From Vigna angularis (taxonomy: Eukaryota > Streptophyta > Magnoliopsida > Fabales > Fabaceae), in the NCBI RefSeq assembly GCF_016808095.1, contig NC_068970.1:14552501-14616500 (forward strand): a DNA stretch of 64,000 nt, written 5' to 3'. Positions 51,150-61,516 of this stretch are shown piece after piece. Position numbers and translations under genes: made by a program. The notes under the pieces were generated by a model that searched no databases, was not told where the DNA came from, and saw only the letters and a list, made by a program, of their open reading frames with translations. Every line of letters starts with the position of its first letter. Positions within the stretch are counted from its first letter, which is position 1.

Positions 51150-51766
51150 ATGATGGGTTCTTTGCAACAACCTGTTTGGACCAAGGGTGTGATTTCCCCT
51201 GCAAAAGGGTATGGGAATAAAAACAGAGTTTTACCTCGACTAAAGTTCTTCAATGTTAGAAGGAGGTTTGGTCACTCCGAGCACGACCTCTTTGTCTTTC
51301 GTCGTGGCATCCGATTTGAGAGTTTGATTTTTATGCGCCCTGTTATATCATTTTTGTGTTTTGATGTTCTGTATAGTCACGCTGGTTTATATACAGTTAC
51401 TTGAATTTATGAATAATAATGATCTCTTTTATACATCTTGAGCAGTGATGGAAGCGCCTGGCTCCTGCCTAACAAACAAGTACGGATAACGGGTAAAAGG
51501 TAATGAATGGTCTAGTTACTTAAAAGACATTTTTTATTCATTTTCTGGAATCTGTTTTCTGTTTCATATTTTCAAGACTTTAGAGAATACATCTGTTATG
51601 GTATTATGGTGGCAATGAGTACATTGATGCGCTTGAAACCCTATGTCTAGAAAGGCAGTGGCTGCATTTCGTGTGGATGTTATCTTCAACCATTATCTGG
51701 TTACCCAGCTAATTTTTCAGTATACAATGCAATTCTTAAACCGCATGATCGAATAATGGTAATCTG
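51150..51766 (+). pseudogene. Serine hydroxymethyltransferase gene fragment (plastid-type)
   Basis: Three exon-like pieces with introns kept. 51150-51310 reads MMGSLQQPVWTKG and continues like a plastid transit region. 51449-51500 reads MEAPGSCLTNKYG and is then broken. 51598-51766 reads [23 protein letters not shown] and [20 protein letters not shown] in different frames, and ends at a GTAATC donor. These are recognisable SHMT blocks (PLP enzyme interconverting serine and glycine, one-carbon metabolism). The stretch between transit region and EAPGSC, and all after HDRIM (including the PLP lysine), are missing. Frameshifts and stops make it non-functional. Kept introns mean a genomic rather than cDNA-derived copy. 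Confidence 0.8.
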
Positions 51767-52235
51767 TTTTCTTCACACTTGATTTTGCATAATTAACTCC
51801 TGGTATCATTTGATTAAGCATGTACGTATTCATGTGAGTTTGCATTTGTTCCTTTTTCTATTTTTCGACGAAAAGAAAAGATGGATAAATTTTTGGTTTC
51901 ACATAAATATTTTTAAAATAAAATAATAAATTAAGATAAACTTATTATTTTAACATTTTTGTTTGCACATGTTAAACACCTCTCTTAAATAAAATAAACA
52001 AATTGCCCTCTCTTATCGTGTCTCAGTTAATGAACTCAAGTTTGCCCCATCAAACATGTTTTAAGAAAATTAAATCTTATATTTTCTCATCAATTTTGTT
52101 TGGTACGTTTTTATTATTCAATTTTTTTTTCTTTGCCCTACGCAAGTGGCAATTGATGCAATTGTGAGTTTTAATGAGATTTCAAGTTGTAACCTTATTC
52201 TTCGGTCAATGGGCATTGTATGAGCTCTTGAACCA
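51767..52235. other. Unassigned sequence between the SHMT fragment and copia B
   Basis: AT-rich, no feature recognised; the beginning may be SHMT intron sequence. Confidence 0.45.
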
Positions 52236-53411
52236 ATTGAAAGAAAATTCTTCTGCTTCAACATACTGCATGCCATATCCAGGACAGTTATGTCAAAACC
52301 ATTGTTTTGGGGAGTGTTTGGAGTCGTGACTTCATGTTCTGTCATTCTTAGCACAGAAATATTCAAAGACTCTAGAAGTATATTCTCCCCCTCCATTTGT
52401 CCTTATAATTTTTATAGCTTTCCCACTATAATTTTCAACAGCAGCCTTGAATCTCTTGAATGTTGCAAAAACATCACTCTTGGCTTTAATCAGATACACC
52501 CACATCATTCTGTTGTAACTTGCATTCATCTATAAAAGACACAATACTTATTTTGTCCTGGAGAAGGTACTTCAAACGGACCACACACATCAGAATATGT
52601 CACATGCAACAAATCAGTGACTCTCACATGCATATGGGATTTGAAAGAAGTTCATGGTTGTTTTCCAAGTAAACATTCTTCACACATTTTATCTGGCAGA
52701 GATATATTGTGTAATCCAATCACCATTTTCTAATCAGCTAATTTGTTTAAACTCTGACAATTAAAATGACCAAACCTTATGTGCCAAATCTAATTTGATT
52801 CGTCCAAAACAGTGGCTGCAAAGCACTGTTTTTCAACCTGATGCAGCTTGATCTGAAAGGTTATGTTCTTTGACAAAGGGGACTTTAACACCAATTTCTG
52901 TCTTGAATCATAAACTTTCAGCAACTCATCCTTTGGTAACTAAGAAGCCTTTCTCAACTAGTTGTCCTACATTTAGCTAGTTACCTTTCATGCCAGTAAC
53001 GTAAAGAAAACTCTTGATTATTACAACAACAATGTAGTCAAACTTGGAGGATAATGTCTACAAGACTTTTTCTACCATATTCTGTTCTATATGGAATTTG
53101 TCAGCAAGTGCATACTGTTGAAGTAGTCTGCCACAGATTCTTGATCAAGCATAAAGAACAGCTTGTATTGTCGTCAAAGACACTGTAGCTTCACTTTCTT
53201 GGTCTTTTCAGCACCTCCATATGCCCTTTGCAGAATATCCCAAACCTCCTTTGTTGTTTGGGCTTTGGCAATCTTTTTAAAGTTAACAAGATCCACACAC
53301 TGATGCAGAAGACAGCGTGCCTTGAAGTCCTTTTTCTTGGTTGCTGTATCCGCCTTCTCTGCAGTGCCTTCTTTCACGGTATCGAGATCACCTCCATTTT
53401 TATCACCCGGT
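52236..53411 (-). mobile_element. Degenerate Ty1-copia element B, internally deleted relative of A
   Basis: Closely matches element A over the integrase segment (52236-52540 with 46660-46960), the pre-integrase segment (52541-53015) and gag (53020-53411 with 48085-48515), all on the minus strand. Between pre-integrase and gag the roughly 630 bp that hold protease and zinc knuckle in A (about 47455-48085) are absent; the junction reads CTTGATTATTACAACAAC. RT is absent too. It is coding-dead. Confidence 0.82.
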
Positions 53412-53414
53412 GAT

Positions 53415-53765
53415 CATTATTCATTGTAAATTATAAACATACAAAATTTATAGTAAACGCTCAAATTTATTGTAAATTATGTTTATGCGCGCGCGCCACA
53501 CACACATATGTATATATAAATATATATAACTTTTACATTCTTGAATTTATATTTTTTTATAATTACTCTGTCAATTATGTAAGGAGAGAGACACACACAT
53601 TTTATATATTTTATTTTAGAAGTTATTATTTTTATTATTTTCATCCTACACCTTATTTAAACTTTCAAATCGATCATGTTTCAACATTACATCACAAACC
53701 GCCTACTCTATATTTATTATTTAATTAGTATTGTATTATATATAATATAAATTATGAAATGTCTT
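53415..53765. repeat. Flank shared with 48530-48864 (copy 2)
   Basis: Same-orientation partner of 48530-48864. A GCGCGCGC/CACACACA interruption (about 53487-53508) replaces part of the TA tract. Homology ends at GAAATGTCTTTG; beyond it there is ordinary AT-rich DNA here, but satellite in the other copy. Confidence 0.75.
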
Positions 53766-54365
53766 TGTTTTGTTAATTAAAATAGCTCTTCGTAACTTTC
53801 ATCAAACTTAATATTTTTCTTAAGATAAAAAATATACAATAAAGGATATAAGTAGCCATCTTTGTCAGTTATAATGTAATTATATTTAAAATACTACTAA
53901 ATATTTTACAAAATAATGTGATATATTTATTTATTTACAATTTTTTTTAAATATTATAGACAAATATAAATAATATATATAGTTCAAATGTATAAAATAC
54001 TGAATATATATATATACTTTATGTACATATAACTAAATAAAGTGGTGAATTACAGGAATTTAAGAGCTAGAATGTTTTATGAATATCTTACATTTTTCAT
54101 CTCTTATACAGAATCAGCACTGTATATCGGAATAAAGTTTTGACAAAGAAAAGAAATTCATTGCAAGAGCGTCAATATCTCACATTTTTCTTTAAATTTC
54201 TTAATATGTGTATGGTTTGAATATAATCAATAATCTCACATTTTTTTTAATAAGAATAAAATCAAAGATAATTTAATTATATTTTTATTTTCTAATTTCT
54301 TGAACTACGTCTTAAAAAAATCATAGAAAAAAAGTTAAACTTTAAAACCAATACTTTAAATAGAA
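53766..54365. other. Intergenic AT-rich DNA
   Basis: Left flank of the young copia element. No gene recognised. Confidence 0.5.
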
Positions 54366-54370
54366 TGATT
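54366..54370 (+). repeat. Copia target-site duplication, left (TGATT)
   Basis: Five bases identical to 58319-58323, directly outside the two LTRs. Five bases is the normal Ty1-copia size. Confidence 0.9.
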
Positions 54371-54577
54371 TGTTAAGATATGCCAAATATTCTATTAAAG
54401 GATATTAGGCAATCAAATATTATGTTAGTTATAATTTAGATATTATTATAATTTGTGCAGATTTGTGCACCTGTCATTCCTTTAATAGATGAAGGATTAT
54501 AGGATCCTTAAATGTATATATATGGTACTCTACTCTTTGAAATAATATATCTGAATTATTCTTTAAACCTTTTATTA
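54371..54577 (+). repeat. 5' LTR of the young copia element
   Basis: 207 bp starting TGTTAAGATATGCC and ending CTTTTATTA, followed directly by TGGTATCAAGAGCC, a primer-binding site of initiator-Met tRNA type with a small change. It differs from the 3' LTR at one base (AATATATCTG against AATATATCAG). The end is TA rather than the usual CA. It contains TATATATATGG, a possible TATA region. Confidence 0.92.
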
Positions 54578-54648
54578 TGGTATCAAGAGCCAACACTGAT
54601 ATCCTCTAAGATATAGGAATCAGTGCCTTTTTTCATTGAATATTTCTG

Positions 54649-57600
54649 ATGGCTTCTTCCGATGACAATCAATCGGAGAAACATGATTCTGGAACTTCCG
54701 CTCCTTCCAAGAGTTATATTTCTACTGCTGTCGAATTTGTGACCAAGTCAGGTGTATCTAACTCTGCCCTTAATCTTTCTGTTGGTACTAAGGATAGTAA
54801 TTGGATAATTGATTCGGGTGCTACTGATCATATGACTTGTGATCCTCATATATTTACTAATTTTTCCTCTAATTGTTCTAAAACTGTTATTATTAATGCC
54901 AATGGGGTCTCATCTCCTATTGAAGGTATAGGTACTATATCCCTCTCACCCTCCTTGTCGATTCCTGATGTTTTATTTGTTTCTACATTAAACTGTAATC
55001 TTATCTCCGTCAGCAAGTTAACCAAATCACATTCTTGTGTTGCCTTATTTTACCCAACTCATTATCTTTTTCAGAACATCCATTCCAAGGAGAAGATTGC
55101 TAGTGGTAGAGAGAGTGAAGGACTGTATTATCTTGAAAATGTCTCACAATCAAACCATAATAAAGGATTGACTTGTCTTGCGAACGATCACATACAAGAT
55201 AAAAACAAAAAAGAAATTTGGTTGTGGCATAGACGGTTGGGACATCCCTCTTTTGGTTATTTAAAAAAACTATTTCCATCACTATTTCATAAATGTAATA
55301 TTTCTGATTTTTTCTGTGAAACTTGTGTTTTGGCAAAAAATCATCGTGTTGTGTTTCCTTTAAGCAATAACAAAACTAATTTTCCTTTTTCATTAATTCA
55401 CACAGATGTTTGGGGCCCTGCCCCGCAATCTACACATAATGGAAAAAAATGGTTTATCAGTTTTGTTGATGATTGTACTCGGGTAACCTGGGTATATTTG
55501 CTTAAATATAAAAGTGATGTGTGTGATGTGGTTCGTTCCTTCTATCATTTGATTGTTACACAATTTAACACATCTATTAAGGTCATTCGATCAGACAATG
55601 GAGGAGAATATTTTAAGACTGAATTAATAGAGTTCATGAACTCTAAAGGCATCTTGCATCAAACTACATGTCCTTATTCACCACAACAAAATGGAGTGGC
55701 TAAGAGGAAAAATAGACATATATTAGAGGTGACAAGATCACTTTTGATAGATGGTAATGTCCCATCTCATTTATGGGGTGAGGCTGTGAGTTCTGCCGTT
55801 TATTTAATTAATCGAACTCCTTCTAGTGTGCTTAACTTTCGAAGGCCTTTTGATGTGTTGTCTGATCATTGTATCCTTCCTCCCATAGTTTATTTACCAC
55901 CTCATATTTTTGGATGTGTTATATATGTTCACTTACACCCACATCAACGTACAAAGCTTGAAGAACGAGCGATCAAATGTGTTTTTGTTGGGTATGGATC
56001 AACTCAAAAAGGTTATCGTGCCTACCATCCACCATCAAGGAAATTTTATATTTCTATGGATGTGACATTTAATGAGCATGAATTTTTTTATGTTGATTCT
56101 CCACTTCAGGGAGGCAATGAAAGTGAAGTGCATAATCATGATGTTGGTATGTTTGATTGTGAAGATAAATTATTGTGTGAGGATCATTCTGCAGAAAGTG
56201 AGCCAATCCTAAATATGGACCCTTCTTTTCTGGATAATACAATGTCTTCTGATCATAACCAATTGGCTCAATCTTCTCCACAGGTTCAACTTGACTCTTC
56301 AGAGGTACCTTCTGATACTATCTCTGATAATACTAATGAAATTGATCATGGAATTGATTCTTGTCTGCATGAGACCACCAGCACACCAAACACTGAGTCT
56401 ACTACTGTTCAATATATTCTTCCACCTCGTTCTAACCGTGGTCAACCTCCAGTTAAATATGAACCAGACCTCCAAGCCAAAATTAAATATCCCATTAGTA
56501 AATATGTGTCATCTCACAGGTTATCTTAGTCATATGCATCATTTGTATCTCAATTATCTTCAACTTCTATTCCTAGTAATGTACAGGAAGCTTTGGCAGA
56601 TCCTAGATGGACCGAAGCAATGGTTGAGGAGATGGCAGCTTTAGAAAAAAACAACACTTGGGATCTTGTGTCCTTACCAAAAGGGAAGAAAATTGTGGGC
56701 TGCAAATGGGTCTTTATAATTAAACATAAAGCTGATGGAACTGTTGAGAGGTATAAAGCACGACTTGTGGCTAAAGGTTACACTCAGTCTTATGGTGTAG
56801 ATTACCAAGAGACGTTCGCACCAGTAGCCAAACTCAATACTGTGAGAATACTTTTGTCGCTAGCTGCAAACCAAGATTGGCCTCTTCTACAATTTGATGT
56901 GAAAAACGCTTTCCTACACGGAGAAATTTCAGAAGAAATTTATATGGATTCTCCACCAAGCATGACTGATTCAATTGGAATGAAGGTTTGCAAATTAAAG
57001 AAGGCTCTATATGGATTAAAACAATCCCCAAGAGCATGGTTTGGAAGGTTTACCAAGTCTATGAAGGCTTTTGGCTATAGAGCGAGTAACTCTGATCACA
57101 CCTTATTTTTTAAGAGAGGAAAAGGAAAAATTACAGCTTTGATTATATATGTAGATGACATGATTGTTACAAGAAATGACCAAGATGAGATTTCTAGTTT
57201 ACAACAATACCTTGCATCTGAATTTGAGATGAAACAACTTGGAAATCTTAAATATTTTTTAGGTATTGAAGTAGCTAGATCAAAACATGGTATTTTTCTA
57301 TGCCAAAGAAAATATACTATTGATTTACTATCGGAAACTGGGCTCCTTGGGAGTAAACCAGCTGATACACCAATTGAACAAAATCATAAACTTTTTCAAT
57401 GCTCAAATTCAGCAAGCATAGACAGAGGAAGATACCAAAGGCTGGTAGGAAAATTAATTTATTTGTGCCATACACGTCCAGATATCACTTATGCAGTGAA
57501 TGTTGTTAGTCAATTTATGCATGACCCACGGAAGCTTCATATGGATGCTGTTGAAAGGATTTTGAGATATTTGAAGTCCGCTCCTGGAAAAGGAATTTTG

Positions 57601-58104
57601 TTCTCAAATCATGAAAACTTAAAGGTAGAAGGGTACACTGATGCAGATTGGGCAGGTTCAAAAGATGATAGAAGATCTACCTCTGGATACTTTACTTTTG
57701 TAGGAGGGAATCTTGTAACTTGGAGGAGTAAAAAACAACCTGTAGTAGCAAGATCTAGTGCTGAAGCAGAATTCAGAGGCATGGCACTAGGTGTATGTGA
57801 ACTTTTGTGGATTAAAAATGTGCTATCAGATTTGGGCTTTACACAAAATGAACCTATGAGTTTGTACTGTGACAATACTTCGGCTATAGCAATTGCTCAC
57901 AATCCTGTGCAACATGATAGAACAAAGCATGTGGAGATTGATAGACATTTCATCAAAGAGAAGCTTGAAGCTGGAATAATTTCATTTCCTTTTGTAAGAT
58001 CAGAATTGCAGTTGGCTGATGTTCTCACCAAAGGAGTATCAAGAAGATTGTTTAATGAGTCTCTATTCAAGTTGGGAATGTGTGATATCCATGCACCAAC
58101 TTAA
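54649..58104 (+). pseudogene. Copia polyprotein, gag-deleted, with one in-frame stop
   Basis: Begins MASSDDNQSEKHDSG. Residues by position from the ATG at 54649: protease active site DSGATDHM (D55); integrase zinc-binding H194, H199, C223, C226; integrase core D253 (HTDVWGP), D316 (RSDNGGEY) and, exactly 35 residues later, K352 (codon AAG, 55702-55704) where copia integrases have the catalytic Glu. A TAG at 56527-56529 ends the first frame at 626 residues; the same frame reopens at once and continues through RT (FDVKNAFLHGEISEEIYM, YVDD at 57148-57159) and RNase H (YTDADWAGS, ARSSAEAEFRGMA), ending ADVLTKG...HAPT. No frameshift was seen. No capsid domain is present, so it could move only with help from a related element. 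Confidence 0.92.
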
Positions 58105-58111
58105 GTGGGGG

Positions 58112-58318
58112 TGTTAAGATATGCCAAATATTCTATTAAAGGATATTAGGCAATCAAATATTATGTTAGTTATAATTTAGATATTATTATAATTTGTGCA
58201 GATTTGTGCACCTGTCATTCCTTTAATAGATGAAGGATTATAGGATCCTTAAATGTATATATATGGTACTCTACTCTTTGAAATAATATATCAGAATTAT
58301 TCTTTAAACCTTTTATTA
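58112..58318 (+). repeat. 3' LTR of the young copia element
   Basis: 207 bp, one mismatch to the 5' LTR; preceded by a polypurine tract and followed by TGATT. Confidence 0.92.
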
Positions 58319-58323
58319 TGATT
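58319..58323 (+). repeat. Copia target-site duplication, right (TGATT)
   Basis: Matches 54366-54370 exactly. Confidence 0.9.
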
Positions 58324-58407
58324 GACTCATATTATCTCTCACTATAAAAATAATTACATCGGACTTTGCAATTTCAAATCAGAATAGGCATTGTATGAGA
58401 AAACGAA

Positions 58408-59158
58408 GAGTGATGCTCCCTCCACCACCCCATTTTCTTTCTAAGTTTTTTCAATTTTTTTAAAATTCTAAATTTATTTCTTTTATTTTTTACTTTTACC
58501 ATTATTTTTTAAAACACTAATCTCAATTCCCTCTCACTTTTACTTTTCCTTTCACTCTCAGCAGCAAGCCCCCACCCTCCACTGTCATTTTCTCTCTTTC
58601 TCTTAATTTTCACTTCTGTTAATACAAAATTTGACAGAAAAAACAAATTCTGCATAGTATAAATTTGAAACATTTATAACTTCTGATGAGTTTTTAAGCA
58701 TCATGATTCCATAATATAATCTGCTAAAAATTTCTTTCTCACTTCCTTGTCTTTAAATAACTAAACTTGAAAATCTATGCTTAAAATTACATTCGTGCTT
58801 ACAATAGTGCAATGAAAGAGAAGTATGTTTGTTGAGTACAAAATAAAAAGTTAATACAAGAAAAAATAGTTAGTTCAGTTTATCATATGGTGTTCAGTGA
58901 ATCTCGTGAAATTTGAAAGGAAATGAAAAATGTTGTGTTAAACGGAAGTGAAAATTAAGAGAAAGTGACAATGGAGGGGTGTGAGGGCTTGCCGCTGAGA
59001 GTGAAAGGAAAAGTGAAAGTGAGAGGGGTTGGAATTAGAGTTTTAAAAAATAAAAAGTAAAATTGATAAAAGTAAAAAGTAAAAAGGATAAATTTAAAAT
59101 TTTAAAAAAAATTGAGAAGGTATAAAGAGAAGATGGGGTGGTGGAGAGAACAACACTC
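58408..59158. mobile_element. Mutator-type foldback MITE (same family as the Pack-MULE)
   Basis: 751 bp. It starts GAGTGATGCTCCCTCCACC and ends GGTGGAGAGAACAACACTC, close to the Pack-MULE ends at 19270/20334. It is flanked by GAAAACGAA (58399-58407) and GAAAATGAA (59159-59167), a 9-bp duplication with one change. The terminal inverted repeats are long (about 200 bp each), including CACTTTTACTTTTCCTTTC in the left arm and its complement in the right, so the element is largely palindromic. It has no coding capacity. Confidence 0.85.
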
Positions 59159-59510
59159 GAAAATGAATGTAGACGGATATACGGTTGATTGTAGCATGCC
59201 CAAATTCAAATAACAACACTTTTATTCAGATCTTTTTATGATCAATGTTGTGCTATACTCATAATCTCCCTGCATTATATATATTATTCGACTTGTTTAT
59301 GTATTGTATTATTCTATATAAGAAAAGAATTAGTGTATATAAAAAATAACAGTATACAAAATTACACTTATAGCCTTATCTCGTTAGTTTACACTCGTCC
59401 ACTACTCGGGGTATTTTGGTCTTTTTGTCTGTCATCCTACTTTAATTACCAAAAATTGAAACTTACTGAAACATGAAATGGTAAGCATAATAAAAATAGT
59501 AAATTAGTTT

Positions 59511-60017
59511 GGTTTAATGTTTCAATAGGTCCCTATTTTCGTCTCAAATTTGAAATAGGTCCCTCTTATATTTGAAGTCTTAATTAGATCCTTATTTTTG
59601 TTAATTTGATGCAAATAAATCCTTTCCGTCAATTTCAGAGAACGGCGTTAAGGAGTGCATGACGTGGCGTTTGTGAATTCAATTTTTTAAGGTTTAATGT
59701 CTCAATAGGTCCCTATTTTCGTCCCAAATTTGAAATAGGTCCCTGTTATATTTGAATTCACACACGCCACGTCAAAATTTGGGACCTATTTTGGGACCTA
59801 TTTCAAATATAACAGGGACCTATTGAGACATTAAACCTTAAAAAATTGAATTCACAAACGCCACGTCACGCACTCCTTAACGCTGTTTTCTGAAATTGAC
59901 GGAAAGGATTTATTTGCATCAAATTAACAAAAATAAGGATCTAATTAAGACTTCAAATATAACAAGGACCTATTGTAAATTTGGGACGAAAATAGGGACC
60001 TATTGAGACATTAAACC
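59511..60017. mobile_element. Foldback MITE with perfect 9-bp target duplication
   Basis: 507 bp. It starts GGTTTAATGTTTCAATAGG and ends CCTATTGAGACATTAAACC. It is flanked by identical AATTAGTTT (59502-59510 and 60018-60026), so it is Mutator-like by duplication size. It is nearly palindromic throughout, with an inner copy of the same ends (59691-59840) that makes a second, nested hairpin. It has no coding capacity. Confidence 0.88.
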
Positions 60018-60810
60018 AATTAGTTTTCTTATCCATGATTGAGAATGAGTTGTCTCAGTCCACTTTCCTTTTTGGAAATTAACTCATGCTAATTTTGAAG
60101 TACATCAGAATTCAAGTCATAGATGCTTTAAGTATTTTATATATCTACAAATTATAATTGTTTATTTATATAAATTAAAATAGTTTTTGTATTGTTTTAA
60201 AAATCAACTTACTATAAAGCAACGATTAATTTCATTTAAATTTAAAATCAATAGTATAAAAGTAACTATAATATTTTTAAGAGAATAAAAAACCATTTAA
60301 TGACTATTGAAGATAATAACACATTCATAGTAGAAATAATTGATATATTTTTAATTTAAGAATGTAACACTCCAAATTAATATAAATTCTCGACTAACTT
60401 AGAGCATTCCAAATTTTTTATATAACATTGTTTCGTCCCAAACAATGTTATAATATCATATTACAATTTCTTTATAATCATTATTCAAGATTTTAAAATA
60501 AATAAATTACTTTGTCAAAATAACATTAAGGAACAAAGAGTAGAATAACTTAAAAGTATATGTTAGTGTTAGTCTATCATCAAGTCTACTCTGGACTTGC
60601 ACAACTGTTATTATAGACACTCGGTTATTTTTTACTTATTTAAAATCCATCGTCATAGTAGAACATACAAAAATATAACAAGGGTAAGCAAGAATACAAA
60701 TGATGAAAAAAAAAATTTATAGAATAAATTAGCAATATTTTAACTATACACGATCATTCTTTAAGTTCTACACATCATACAGAAAATTCAATAACAATTG
60801 CCATCAAAAG

Positions 60811-60814
<4 letters not shown>

Positions 60815-60887
<73 letters not shown>
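60815..60887. repeat. (AT)n microsatellite
   Basis: An uninterrupted TA run of about 70 bp. Confidence 0.95.
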
Positions 60888-60888
<1 letters not shown>

Positions 60889-61472
60889 CAATCAATTATT
60901 CAAGTTAATTCATACAAGAAAAACTATCTAAATTCTATCAAACGTCCACGATTGTCACTCAATACAACTTAAACATAGGTGAATTTCTTCCAACGCTAGT
61001 TAGATGATAGTTAGCGAGCTCAATATTCACCTAACAAGAGTAATCCTAGAACTCTCATGAGTTAAATGGATTAACTCGTCCAACGACAACCAAGTCAAAG
61101 GTTCACTATTTAAGTGATGCCTAACAACATAATAGTGGCGCTCAATAATATAACAAAATTCTAACTCTCTGTGTGAACTTTAATTAAGTAATTTTGATAC
61201 TTTCTGAGTCATTCCCTAATTTAACAAAACGTCACAATCCCTAAAAATTCATGTTCTTAAATCAGAAAGTCCCAAATCAGTTCAATTCAAATGTCTCACA
61301 AAAAGGTGTTCAACATAACAGACAAAAACCAAGACATTTCACACGTTACTTCATTCTCTAATGATAATTGAATCAAATTCATTCTTCATCTTTTAGAACA
61401 ATTCACCTTAAAAAGAATCATGCATTTATCATAGTCAATTCCATTCAACCCATTTCATAAAAAAGCACATGA

Positions 61473-61476
<4 letters not shown>

Positions 61477-61514
<38 letters not shown>
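61477..61514. repeat. (AT)n microsatellite
   Basis: An uninterrupted TA run of about 37 bp. Confidence 0.93.

Positions 61515-61516
<2 letters not shown>

Larger units (their letters stand above)
54371..58318 (+). mobile_element. Young, complete-ended Ty1-copia retrotransposon lacking gag
   Basis: 3948 bp with two 207-bp LTRs differing at one base, a PBS at 54578, a purine-rich AAGTGGGGG just before the 3' LTR, and a TGATT target duplication. The body is one polyprotein frame (54649-58104) with protease, integrase, RT and RNase H in copia order. The gag capsid (UBN2) and zinc knuckle are missing: the protein goes from a short N-terminal leader directly to protease. An in-frame stop and a catalytic integrase change make it non-autonomous. 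The near-identical LTRs mean a recent insertion. Confidence 0.93.
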
